Part shown: piece by piece, positions 11,007 through 19,159 of the stretch
How the letters are laid out: the number at the start of each line of letters is the position of its first letter
Numbering within the stretch: the first letter of the stretch is position 1
Assembly: GCA_009901575.1 (NCBI GenBank)
Contig: WXYP01000005.1
Span: forward strand, 124,001 to 188,000
Reading direction: 5' to 3'
Source: Flavobacteriaceae bacterium R38
GTDB lineage: Bacteria > Bacteroidota > Bacteroidia > Flavobacteriales > Flavobacteriaceae
Length of the DNA: 64,000 bases
Program-made: the position numbers and the translations under genes
Notes under the pieces: model-generated
Told to the model about the DNA's origin: nothing
Seen by the model: only the letters and a program-made list of their open reading frames with translations
Database searches by the model: none

Positions 11007-12032
11007 TTAACTCAACTCGCCTCTCAAAGGGGTTTCAAAAATTGTTTTAAAGGTTTTTCTGCCTATTTGATTGCCTAGTAAATACATTAATTTTGCCAAA
11101 GCTGCTTCTGTAGTAATATCTTTTCCATCTATTACTCCTATCTTTTTTAAATGCACACTGGTTTCGTATTGCCCCATAATAACACTCCCTCCCGAACACT
11201 GTGTTACATTAACTATAAAAACACCTCTTTGAATTGCTTCTTCCAGAATTTTATAAAACCAGGGGGATGTAAAAGTATTCCCAGAACCATAAGTTTCGAG
11301 TACAACAGCTTTAATATTTTCATTTTTAAAAATACATTGTACGGCTTCTTCATGTAATCCGGGAAACAATTTAATAACCGCAATACGGTCATCGAGTTTT
11401 TTACGAATTACTAATTTCTTCCCTTTTGACGGACGAAAAAGACGTTCTTCATGTATAGTAAGATGGACACCACTTTCTCCTAATTCCGGATAATTTAAAG
11501 AAGCAAATGCGTTAAAATGCTCTGCATTTATTTTAGTTGTCCTATTCGCTCTATATAATTTATACTCAAAATAGAGGCACACTTCTTTTATTCCAGGATT
11601 TTTTTTATCAAGAGATGCTATCTGAATTGATGTAATTAAATTTTCTTTTGCATCTGTACGCAAATCTCCGATAGGCAATTGAGAACCGGTAAAAATTACC
11701 GGTTTGGAAAGGTTTTCCAACATAAAACTCAAAGCCGATGCAGAATAACTCATTGTGTCACTTCCATGCAGAACCACAAAACCATCAAATTTTTCGTAAT
11801 TTTCCTCTATCATCTCTGCAATTTGAACCCAATATTTCGGATTCATATTAGACGAATCTATAGGTATAGAAAATGAAATTGCTTCTACATCACAATCTAA
11901 CTGTCTTAATTCCGGAATCCTTTCTTCCAATTTATCAAAATCAAATGCTTTTAAAACACCTGTCTCGTAATCTTTAATCATACCAATAGTACCACCGGTA
12001 TAAATTAGTAATATATTAGGCTTATTTTCCAA
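11007..12032 (-). CDS. ansA: Type I (cytoplasmic) L-asparaginase
   Basis: Hydrolyses asparagine to aspartate and ammonia. The 341-residue length is usual. The first nucleophile motif IYTGGTIGMI and the second catalytic motif VVLHGSDTMSYSASALSF are intact. No signal peptide, hence cytoplasmic. The start is TTG at 12032, which matches the family N terminus (MENKPNILLIYTGGT). It overlaps the end of the upstream acyltransferase gene by 11 bp, so the two are co-transcribed. Confidence 0.93.
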   Translation of the reverse strand: MENKPNILLIYTGGTIGMIKDYETGVLKAFDFDKLEERIPELRQLDCDVEAISFSIPIDSSNMNPKYWVQIAEMIEENYEKFDGFVVLHGSDTMSYSASALSFMLENLSKPVIFTGSQLPIGDLRTDAKENLITSIQIASLDKKNPGIKEVCLYFEYKLYRANRTTKINAEHFNAFASLNYPELGESGVHLTIHEERLFRPSKGKKLVIRKKLDDRIAVIKLFPGLHEEAVQCIFKNENIKAVVLETYGSGNTFTSPWFYKILEEAIQRGVFIVNVTQCSGGSVIMGQYETSVHLKKIGVIDGKDITTEAALAKLMYLLGNQIGRKTFKTIFETPLRGELS

Positions 12033-13152
12033 GATTCATACTGTTTTTTACAGGATTAGCATACATTGCCAAGAAATTTTCTAAAGCAATTTTATTTCCG
12101 GTCTTTACTCTTCTTTCTATCCTTCTTTCAAATTGTCTTTTCTCTCGTTCTGTATATTTACTCTTAAATCCATCAGAACCGTTTAATAAATCGTAGGCTA
12201 CATAATTTGAAGGCCATAATTTGTATTCCTTATAAATATGCTCATCTATAAGCTCAGTCAACAACTGAATTTGTTTATTAACAGGGTATTTTTTTGCTTT
12301 AATTGCATTCAGTTCTTCATCTAAAACTCTTCCCAGAGCAACATGTATTCTCTTTTTTTGTCCTATAGCTCCTTTTAGTATTGAATTAAAATCTTCATTG
12401 CTTGTTTTGATATATTCTTCATCATTATGTTTTGCCATCAATTCCGGCATTTTCAATACATCTGTCGGATCAAATTCATAGGAAATAGAAACTGTTACAA
12501 TTTTTAGTTTTTTAAAATAGTCTAATAATTCTTTTTCCGTATTGGCAAGTGCCAGCATTTTTAAAACTCCTTGCTGTGTTTTATCATCTCCATCTTTCGT
12601 TCTCCCTTCTCTTTGTGCTATCCAAACCGATCTATTTTCTTCCTGAAGCAATTTTTGGATATACTCTGATACATTCTTAGAGCTTTTAAGCATTTCTCTT
12701 GGCGACAGTTTCCTTCGAATCAAAAAGTTCCTGTTCAACTTAGACAATGCCAATAAAAAAGGTTTTTTAACCAGGTTATCTCCTATAGCAGAAGCCGTGG
12801 TAGTTAAATTATGATTAATCAGAATATAATTCAGTAATGAGGTATCCAGGATGATATCGCGATGATTTGATATAAAAAGATATGGAGTATTTGGTTCTAA
12901 TTTTTCAAAACCGCTGGTAGAAAAACCTTCTGAACTTTTATCAATGATATTCCTAACAGCATAGTAAATCACTTTAGACTGAAAATCTTCTATAGAATGA
13001 CAATTAGCTACAATCTCATTTATTTTTTCCTTGGTTTTTTCCGGAAAAGCAAAAATTAAAAGCGCCTTAATCATAGGATGATCTGTAAACTGTTTTAAAG
13101 CATCATTTACTTCACTATCATGATAAGGTCTTATCTCTTCAAATTTTGTCAA
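12022..13152 (-). CDS. 1-acyl-glycerol-3-phosphate acyltransferase family protein
   Basis: 376 residues with a PlsC-like acyltransferase core: FISNHRDIILDTSLLNY carries the NHx4D-type catalytic motif and IAQREGRTKDGDD the substrate-binding block. Probably acylates a lysophospholipid at the inner membrane. A TTG start at 13152 is inferred because the next ATG would remove about 27 conserved residues. It precedes and overlaps the asparaginase gene. Confidence 0.82.
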   Translation of the reverse strand: MTKFEEIRPYHDSEVNDALKQFTDHPMIKALLIFAFPEKTKEKINEIVANCHSIEDFQSKVIYYAVRNIIDKSSEGFSTSGFEKLEPNTPYLFISNHRDIILDTSLLNYILINHNLTTTASAIGDNLVKKPFLLALSKLNRNFLIRRKLSPREMLKSSKNVSEYIQKLLQEENRSVWIAQREGRTKDGDDKTQQGVLKMLALANTEKELLDYFKKLKIVTVSISYEFDPTDVLKMPELMAKHNDEEYIKTSNEDFNSILKGAIGQKKRIHVALGRVLDEELNAIKAKKYPVNKQIQLLTELIDEHIYKEYKLWPSNYVAYDLLNGSDGFKSKYTEREKRQFERRIERRVKTGNKIALENFLAMYANPVKNSMNLGK

Positions 13153-13215
13153 AACGATTTATTTTTATTGAGCACAAATGAACAAAATTTAATCGAATTT
13201 AACATTTCTAATTTG

Positions 13216-13983
13216 TTAAACTCCAAAAACATCTCTAGAATTTTCTGTAGTTGTATTTGCTATTTCTTCCGGTACCATATTATATATCGCGGCAAGCTTA
13301 TTCAGCACCTCAATAATGTACGCACTTTCATTACGCTTCCCCCTGTAAGGCACAGGAGACAAATAAGGAGCGTCTGTTTCCAGAACTATGTGTTTCAAAT
13401 CAATTTCATGCAAAAACTGATCTATCTTTCCATTTTTAAAAGTAGCTACGCCTCCTATACCTAATTTCATATTAAAAGAGATTGCTTTTTCTGCTTGCTC
13501 TTTTGTCCCCGTAAAACAATGAAAAATACCAAATAACTTTTCATCGTTTTCTTCTTCAAGAATTTCAAAAATCTCTTCAAAAGCTTCTCTACAATGAATA
13601 ACAATAGGCAATTGATATTGTTTAGCTAACTGAATTTGTGTTCTAAATGCTTCTTGTTGTTGTTTTAAAAATGTTTTATCCCAATACAGGTCAATCCCTA
13701 TCTCTCCTACAGCATAAAATTTCCGCTGAGCCAGCATTTGTTTTACGTGATCTAACTCTTCTCTGTAGTTTTCTTTTACATGTGTCGGGTGGAGTCCACT
13801 CATTAAATAGATATGATCTGGGTATTTTTTTTCTAAATCCAACATCGATTGTGTATACGTTGAATCTATTGCAGGAATAAAAAAACGTTTTACATCAGCT
13901 TTCAAAGCTCGCGCTATCATTTCGTCTCTATCTTCATCAAAAGCTTCACTGTATAAATGGGTATGGGTATCTGTCAAAATCAT
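13216..13983 (-). CDS. tatD: TatD-family metal-dependent hydrolase
   Basis: 255 residues. Metal-binding motifs are visible in order: DTHTHLY at the N terminus, EIGIDLYWD, PIVIHCREAFEE, GIFHCFTG and LETDAPYLSPVP. Family members are 3'-5' DNases or phosphodiesterases; the exact substrate here is unknown. A perfect -7 element (TAATTTTG, minus strand 13995-13988) lies so close to the ATG that the mRNA may be leaderless. Confidence 0.9.
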   Translation of the reverse strand: MILTDTHTHLYSEAFDEDRDEMIARALKADVKRFFIPAIDSTYTQSMLDLEKKYPDHIYLMSGLHPTHVKENYREELDHVKQMLAQRKFYAVGEIGIDLYWDKTFLKQQQEAFRTQIQLAKQYQLPIVIHCREAFEEIFEILEEENDEKLFGIFHCFTGTKEQAEKAISFNMKLGIGGVATFKNGKIDQFLHEIDLKHIVLETDAPYLSPVPYRGKRNESAYIIEVLNKLAAIYNMVPEEIANTTTENSRDVFGV

Positions 13984-14029
13984 TGCGCAAAATTAATAGT
14001 TTTGCTTGATTATCTTTGTAAAAAAACAA
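13984..14029. promoter_or_regulatory. Compact divergent promoter region
   Basis: Only 46 bp separate the TatD start codon from the aspartic-protease start codon. Both strands carry a perfect TAnnTTTG element: TAATTTTG (minus, 13995-13988) and TATCTTTG (plus, 14011-14018). Predicted transcription starts fall on or within a few bases of both start codons. Confidence 0.6.
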
Positions 14030-14467
14030 ATGGCTTCTCTGAAAAAGTTTTTATTAGAAAAAGGATACATTAAAGTCCCTTTAAACATCACAAAAACAAA
14101 TCATTTTGAAATCACAGCCAGGATTAATGGCATAGAAGGCAGATTTATTTTAGATACCGGTGCATCAAGTACTTGTGTAGATATTGATAATGTCAGTCTT
14201 TTTAATCTAGCCCCAGAAGATTCTGATGTAAAAGCTGCCGGTGCCGGAGGTAGCGGAATGGACACCCAGATTGCTAAAAAAAATCATTTATCTATTGGTG
14301 AATGGCAAAAAAGCAAGGTTGTAATCGTATTATTTAATATGACACACGTTAATACTGCTTTAACAGATCACGATAGTTTACCAGTCAATGGTATTATAGG
14401 AGCAGATATCCTTAAAAAATCAAAAGCCATCATCGATTACGATAAAAAATGTGTTTACTTAAAATAA
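14030..14467 (+). CDS. Retropepsin-like aspartic protease
   Basis: 145 residues from the ATG at 14030, preferred over an upstream TTG because the promoter -7 element at 14011-14018 would lie inside the longer version. The catalytic motif FILDTGASSTCVD is followed by a flap-like Gly-rich AGAGGSG and a second hydrophobic-Gly block (PVNGIIGADILKKSKAIIDY). One catalytic Asp per chain means it must dimerise. No signal peptide. Substrate unknown. Confidence 0.85.
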   Translation: MASLKKFLLEKGYIKVPLNITKTNHFEITARINGIEGRFILDTGASSTCVDIDNVSLFNLAPEDSDVKAAGAGGSGMDTQIAKKNHLSIGEWQKSKVVIVLFNMTHVNTALTDHDSLPVNGIIGADILKKSKAIIDYDKKCVYLK

Positions 14468-14480
14468 TTGAAAAAAGAAA

Positions 14481-14494
14481 GGGGATTTTTCCCC
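14481..14494. promoter_or_regulatory. 14-bp G4-N6-C4 dyad, copy 2
   Basis: GGGGATTTTTCCCC, 13 bp after the aspartic protease stop and about 320 bp before the sensor kinase. Same length and layout as the dyads at 2071 and 31527. Confidence 0.5.
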
Positions 14495-14549
14495 GTGTTT
14501 ATTGCTAGATAATTACTGAACTTCGCGGGAGATTCTACAAAACTAATCA

Positions 14550-14660
14550 ATGCAACCAGTAAAGAATATTCTATCCAATGATACATTTTTATTATGTAGC
14601 ATTGTCACCCTTACTATTATTACTATTCTAATAAATACGCTTTTGGTTATTTCTATATAA
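14550..14660 (+). CDS. Putative 36-residue single-helix membrane peptide
   Basis: ATG to TAA frame. About 12 polar residues (MQPVKNILSNDT) are followed by a hydrophobic helix to the C terminus. It lies just before the sensor kinase gene, and a similar 38-residue peptide lies just after the paired regulator (17713-17829). Expression is unproven. Confidence 0.35.
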   Translation: MQPVKNILSNDTFLLCSIVTLTIITILINTLLVISI

Positions 14661-14683
14661 ACTATAGTAAGCCGATAACCAGA

Positions 14684-14711
14684 GCACCCTAAAACACTTG
14701 TTTTAGGGTGC
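14684..14711. terminator. Strong hairpin, likely terminator of the upstream unit
   Basis: Arms GCACCCTAAAA and TTTTAGGGTGC pair perfectly over 11 bp around a 6-nt CACTTG that can add two more pairs. There is no long T run on either side, so a role other than termination is possible. Remaining bases of the 14468-14811 gap hold no further feature. Confidence 0.5.
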
Positions 14712-14811
14712 CTCATTTACTAACGTTTGGAAATTTACCTTTATCCAAATCAATACTATCAAATTATTTATATATTGGTTTTATTTTGTAAACACATTAA
14801 ATTACAACCAA

Positions 14812-16821
14812 TTGAAAAAAGTATTTTTACTTCTATTATTTATACTTTCTACCACTACCTTTCTTGCACAGTCTGATAGTATTACCTTGAAAAATATTAT
14901 TGATACCACCAAGAATCAAGATTTAAAACTTCAGTACCTCGATTCCCTGGCAAAAATTAATTCTGACAACACAAATGCCTTTGTAGCATATTCTAAAAGG
15001 TATATCCAATTAGCAGAAAAACTGGGCTATTACGACAAAGCTATCAGAAAAGGCAACAGAATTTTTTATTCTATTAATAATTTACAAAACAGAAGAAAAG
15101 AAGCTCTTCGTTTAATAGAACATTTACAACAATACGAAAATCAAGTAAAAGATTCCTTTTTAATAGGGAACCTCTATTTAAAAAAAGGTGGAGCTTATTA
15201 TGGTGTTGACTACGATTTAGCTATTGAAAACTACACAAAAGCTATTGAAAAATTCGGACAAAAAGATTCTATTTATGTAGCAGATGCTTATTTGTTTAAC
15301 GGACAGGCTAAAAGTTTTACAGGTGATTTTGTAAATGCCATCAATGATTATGAAACTGCTTCTGTTTATTATGAAGCTTTAAATGATATAAGTTTTACAA
15401 TCAACGCAAAGATTGGCATAAGCATTATTTACAGCATGAATGGTTTTTATGAAAACGCAAAACAAGTGAGAGATGATATTAAAGATTTCTCTTTAAAAAA
15501 CGAAGCATATGGAGCTATAGTAGCCTCTCTTGTAAATCAGGCTACTGATTATAAAAAACAAGGCATGTTTAACGAACAAGAAGCTACACTTCTTGAAGCC
15601 TTAACAATAAACACAGATAAAAATCAATCAGAATTATTTAGAGATGTAAACATTAATACTTCATTAGTAAAGTTTTATTCAAAAAAAGGAGATCGAATTG
15701 CCACCAAAAAACACCTGGACAATTTAGAAAAAAGAATACCTGAGTTTAACAATAATCCGGAATTTCAGCATCATTATTACCAGGCACTTTCAAGTTATCA
15801 AAAATTGATGGACATGCACAACCTGGCTTTATCCAATATGATTAAAGTAAATGATATGATTGTCAAAATGAAAAACAAAGACCTGGAAGTTGAAATAAAA
15901 AGGGAGCTCGCAGAATTATATGAATTAAACAATCTTCCCAAAAAATCATATGAGACCTATAAGGAGTATACCAGATTAAAAGATTCTGTTTTCAACATTA
16001 GTAAAACCAACACTTTATTGTATTATGAAACGCTTTATGAAACAGAAAGAAAAGAAAAAGAGTTGGTAACTAAAGAAGCTTCCATACAATTATTAAAAAA
16101 AGATAGTGAAATCAAAAATAGAGTTTTACTTTTAACTATAGTAGGCTTAAGTCTTCTGTTTACCATCATTTATTTATATAGAAATAAATTATACCTAATC
16201 AGGTCCAAACAATTACAAGAAGGGTTTAGTCAACAACTTTTAGCACACCAGGAAGATGAACGTAAACGCATTTCTAAAGATTTACATGACGGATTGGGGC
16301 AAAGTTTACTGTTAATTAAAAACAAAATTGTTTTATCTGAAGATGAAAACACAAAAAGCATGGTAAATAACGTTATAGAAGAAGTACGTTCTATATCTAA
16401 GGCTTTACACCCTTTTCAATTAGAAGAATTAGGCCTGACAAAAGCTATTGAAAATATCATAAACCAATTAGATGAGCATACCGATATTTTTATTTCTTCG
16501 GAAATTGAGTCTGTAGAAGGTTTGTTTTCTCCTGAACAAGAAGTCAACATCTTCAGAATTGTCCAGGAAAGCCTGAACAATATCATAAAACATGCTGATG
16601 CTAAAGCAGCAAAGATTGAAATTCAAAAAACAAAAAAGCAAATCCATCTTATTATAAAGGATAATGGTAAAGGATTTGACTTTTCTAAAAAATACAATGA
16701 CTTTTCAAGCCTGGGGCTAAAAACATTAAAAGAGCGTACTAAGTTTTTAGAAGGCACTATGAAAGTAGATTCTGAAAAAAATAAAGGAACTAAAATAGAA
16801 TTTATAATTCCGTTCAAATGA
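14812..16821 (+). CDS. TPR sensor histidine kinase (HisKA_3 type)
   Basis: 669 residues. Signal peptide (KKVFLLLLFILSTTTFLAQ), then tetratricopeptide-like helices to about residue 430, one membrane helix (about 438-456), and a cytoplasmic kinase. The H-box is DERKRISKDLHDGLGQSL with the phosphorylated His at residue 492. The N and G boxes of the ATPase domain are visible (NIIKHADAKA; IKDNGKGFDF). The start is TTG, fixed by the signal peptide. Its stop overlaps the regulator ATG by 4 bp (ATGA). The TPR domain probably senses a periplasmic ligand or partner. Confidence 0.92.
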   Translation: MKKVFLLLLFILSTTTFLAQSDSITLKNIIDTTKNQDLKLQYLDSLAKINSDNTNAFVAYSKRYIQLAEKLGYYDKAIRKGNRIFYSINNLQNRRKEALRLIEHLQQYENQVKDSFLIGNLYLKKGGAYYGVDYDLAIENYTKAIEKFGQKDSIYVADAYLFNGQAKSFTGDFVNAINDYETASVYYEALNDISFTINAKIGISIIYSMNGFYENAKQVRDDIKDFSLKNEAYGAIVASLVNQATDYKKQGMFNEQEATLLEALTINTDKNQSELFRDVNINTSLVKFYSKKGDRIATKKHLDNLEKRIPEFNNNPEFQHHYYQALSSYQKLMDMHNLALSNMIKVNDMIVKMKNKDLEVEIKRELAELYELNNLPKKSYETYKEYTRLKDSVFNISKTNTLLYYETLYETERKEKELVTKEASIQLLKKDSEIKNRVLLLTIVGLSLLFTIIYLYRNKLYLIRSKQLQEGFSQQLLAHQEDERKRISKDLHDGLGQSLLLIKNKIVLSEDENTKSMVNNVIEEVRSISKALHPFQLEELGLTKAIENIINQLDEHTDIFISSEIESVEGLFSPEQEVNIFRIVQESLNNIIKHADAKAAKIEIQKTKKQIHLIIKDNGKGFDFSKKYNDFSSLGLKTLKERTKFLEGTMKVDSEKNKGTKIEFIIPFK

Positions 16822-17453
16822 ACAATTCAAGTATTATAATAGCCGATGATCATCCACTTTTACTAAAGGGGTTACATGATTTTTTAATAGAAAAAAATTA
16901 CAATGTAATCGATAGCGCTAATAATGGAACTACAGCTTACGAACTTATTGAACAACACCAACCATCTATAGCAGTTTTAGATATCCAGATGCCAGGAATG
17001 TCTGGAATAGAGGTAGCAAAAAAATGTCAAAAGAATAATTTAAAAACTAAAATTATTCTCATCACGCTACATAAAGAAAAAGATCTTTTTTTAGAAGCTA
17101 AAAATTTAAATGTCTCTGGTTATGTATTAAAAGAGTTCGCTATAGAAGAAATTGAAATTTGCCTGGAAGCTGTTATAAAAGACAAGTCGTATTTCAGTCC
17201 GAAAATCACAGAGTTATTAAAAATTGAAAAAGACGATAGTTCCTACATGTCTTTACTAACGCCTTCTGAAAAAAAGATTTTAAAGTTAATTTCAAATGAC
17301 AAAACCAATAAGGAGATAGCAGATTTATTATTCATATCTGTAAGAACAGTAGAAAAACATCGAAGCAATATTATTTCTAAACTAGACCTTAATCCCAGAA
17401 CTAACAGTCTTTTAATATGGGCTAAAGAACATCGGGATTTACTTTCAATTTAG
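16818..17453 (+). CDS. NarL/LuxR-family response regulator
   Basis: 211 residues. Receiver domain with the phosphorylated Asp at residue 55 (IAVLDIQMPGMSG) and a C-terminal LuxR HTH (LTPSEKKILKLISNDKTNKE). It is translationally coupled to the TPR kinase and is its cognate partner. The 21-bp palindrome at 17581-17601 just downstream is a candidate binding site. Confidence 0.93.
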   Translation: MNNSSIIIADDHPLLLKGLHDFLIEKNYNVIDSANNGTTAYELIEQHQPSIAVLDIQMPGMSGIEVAKKCQKNNLKTKIILITLHKEKDLFLEAKNLNVSGYVLKEFAIEEIEICLEAVIKDKSYFSPKITELLKIEKDDSSYMSLLTPSEKKILKLISNDKTNKEIADLLFISVRTVEKHRSNIISKLDLNPRTNSLLIWAKEHRDLLSI

Positions 17454-17528
17454 AGCAGATATTATAGTTATCCTACAAGAAGGTGTTCATACAAAAAATA
17501 AGAGCTAAATAATTATTTCATACCTCAG

Positions 17529-17548
17529 ATTCCTGCTTTCGCAGGAAT
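17529..17548. repeat. Dispersed hairpin repeat, copy 1 (ATTCCTGC/GCAGGAAT)
   Basis: 8-bp perfect stem with a 4-nt loop. The minus-strand reading GTCATTCCTGCGAAAGC then AGGAATCT matches, with a few changes, the repeat at 28178-28197. Similar elements are common between genes in flavobacteria (from memory). Confidence 0.6.
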
Positions 17549-17580
17549 GACAATAATACATTATTCTAAATCTACGTGTA

Positions 17581-17601
17581 AGTACGTATTGTATACGTAC
17601 T
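17581..17601. promoter_or_regulatory. 21-bp palindrome, operator candidate
   Basis: Arms AGTACGTAT and ATACGTACT are perfect complements around a 3-bp TGT centre. The position, between a LuxR-type regulator gene and a small membrane peptide ORF, suggests a dimeric regulator site controlling the peptide. Confidence 0.5.
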
Positions 17602-17670
17602 GCTTATTTATGAAATTTGACTTAACAACTAATGATAGTTTCATTACTCAAGTTACCTGTAAAAAACAAT

Positions 17671-17695
17671 CCGGGGAAAACGTAAACTTCCCCGG
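17671..17695. terminator. Hairpin CCGGGGAA/TTCCCCGG
   Basis: Perfect 8-bp GC-rich stem with a 9-nt loop, followed by TTATTAAAA. It could end the kinase/regulator transcript or, being 18 bp before a small ORF, lie in that ORF's leader. Confidence 0.5.
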
Positions 17696-17712
17696 TTATT
17701 AAAACCAATATT

Positions 17713-17829
17713 ATGAATGCAAAAAAAGCTTCCTGGACAAATAGAAAAGATGCTATTATACTATTATTGGTTTTAGTATTATCACTTGCAGTGATTATTT
17801 ATAACATCTATTTCCTGATTACCTATTAA
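17713..17829 (+). CDS. Putative 38-residue single-helix membrane peptide
   Basis: ATG to TAA. A basic N terminus (MNAKKASWTNRKD) is followed by one hydrophobic helix (AIILLLVLVLSLAVII), giving an inside-positive topology. It follows a perfect palindrome and a GC hairpin after the two-component pair. The clear small-membrane-protein shape supports it, but there is no homology evidence. Confidence 0.45.
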   Translation: MNAKKASWTNRKDAIILLLVLVLSLAVIIYNIYFLITY

Positions 17830-17867
17830 TCAATATGACAAACGGCTATTAATCGATCTATATATTT

Positions 17868-17906
17868 AAAAAGAAAGCCCTGGAAATTTATCCAGGGCTT
17901 TCTTTT
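17868..17906. terminator. Bidirectional terminator
   Basis: Stem AAGAAAGCCCTGG/CCAGGGCTTTCTT with A and T runs on the two sides. Serves the sucA-sucB operon from one side and the small peptide unit from the other. Confidence 0.9.
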
Positions 17907-17925
17907 TATCTATTTGACCTCTAAA

Positions 17926-19143
17926 CTATAATTCAAGAGCTCTTTTAACATCTCCATTCATTAATAATTCTACCGGATTCTCTAAAGCTTCTTTAACTGC
18001 TACAAGGAATCCTACAGATTCTCTACCGTCTATGATTCTATGATCGTATGATAATGCAACATACATAACAGGACGTATTTCTACTTTCCCATTAACAGCT
18101 ACAGGACGTTCAACAATATTGTGCATTCCTAAAATACCGGATTGTGGCGGATTTATAATTGGTGTAGACAACATAGACCCGAATACACCCCCATTGGTAA
18201 TAGTAAAGGTCCCTCCTGTCATTTCATCTACAGTTATTTGCCCGTCTCTGGCTCGTAATGCCAAACGTTTTACCTCAGCTTCAACTCCTCTAAAACTTAA
18301 GTTTTCAGCATTTCTAATTACAGGAACCATTAACCCTTTAGGACCGGATACCGCTATACTGATATCTTTAAAATCGTATGTAATTTTATAATCGCCATCC
18401 AACATAGAATTAACATCCGGGTATAATTCAAGAGCTCTTACCACTGCCAATGTAAAAAATGACATAAAACCTAGACTCACTCCATGCTTAGCCTTGAATG
18501 CTTCTTTATACTCACTTCGTAAAGCAAAAATCGGACTCATATCAACTTCATTAAAGGTAGTTAACATGGCTGTTTCATTTTTAGCAGATACTAAACGCTC
18601 TGCAACTTTTCTTCGAAGCATCGATAATTTTTTACGCTCACTAGATCTGCTTCCGGTTCCCGGAGTTCCCATAGAAGGAGTTGCTTTTACGGCATCATCT
18701 TTAGTAATACGTCCGTCTCTTCCACTTCCTTTAACCTCAGAAGATGAAATACCTTTCTCATCTAATATTTTCTTTGCTGCCGGGCTTGCAGTACCGGTAG
18801 CATATGTTTTAGCAGGAGCAGCTTCCGTTACCTTGGGAGCTTCTTCTTTCTTGGGCTCTTCAGTTTTAACTTCAGCAGCAGGAGCATCTCCTCCTTCTGG
18901 TTTTGCTGCAGATGTATCGATTAAGCACACTACTTCACCAACAGCAACTGCATCTCCTTCTTCTGCTTTTAAAGTAATTGTACCACTTACTTCTGCCGGA
19001 AGTTCTAAAGTTGCTTTATCTGAATCTACTTCTGCAATGGCTTGATCTTTCTCAACATAGTCTCCATCTGCTACCAACCATTGTGCGATTTCTACTTCTG
19101 TAATAGATTCTCCCGGTGAAGGGACTTTCATTTCTAAAATCAT
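17926..19143 (-). CDS. sucB: 2-oxoglutarate dehydrogenase E2 (dihydrolipoyl succinyltransferase)
   Basis: Transfers succinyl from the E1 enzyme to CoA in the TCA cycle. 405 residues: lipoyl domain with the modified Lys at residue 43 ([11 protein letters not shown]), an Ala/Pro/Glu-rich linker, a peripheral-subunit-binding domain ([14 protein letters not shown]) and a catalytic domain ending in the active-site motif [10 protein letters not shown]. Lies 16 bp downstream of sucA. Confidence 0.96.
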   Translation of the reverse strand: MILEMKVPSPGESITEVEIAQWLVADGDYVEKDQAIAEVDSDKATLELPAEVSGTITLKAEEGDAVAVGEVVCLIDTSAAKPEGGDAPAAEVKTEEPKKEEAPKVTEAAPAKTYATGTASPAAKKILDEKGISSSEVKGSGRDGRITKDDAVKATPSMGTPGTGSRSSERKKLSMLRRKVAERLVSAKNETAMLTTFNEVDMSPIFALRSEYKEAFKAKHGVSLGFMSFFTLAVVRALELYPDVNSMLDGDYKITYDFKDISIAVSGPKGLMVPVIRNAENLSFRGVEAEVKRLALRARDGQITVDEMTGGTFTITNGGVFGSMLSTPIINPPQSGILGMHNIVERPVAVNGKVEIRPVMYVALSYDHRIIDGRESVGFLVAVKEALENPVELLMNGDVKRALEL

Positions 19144-19159
19144 TGTATTATAATTTTAA

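Noticed and set aside
18494-19045. Long plus-strand ORF opposite sucB
   Set aside because: Antisense shadow of the Ala/Pro/Glu-rich linker region of a certain gene, with no start context.
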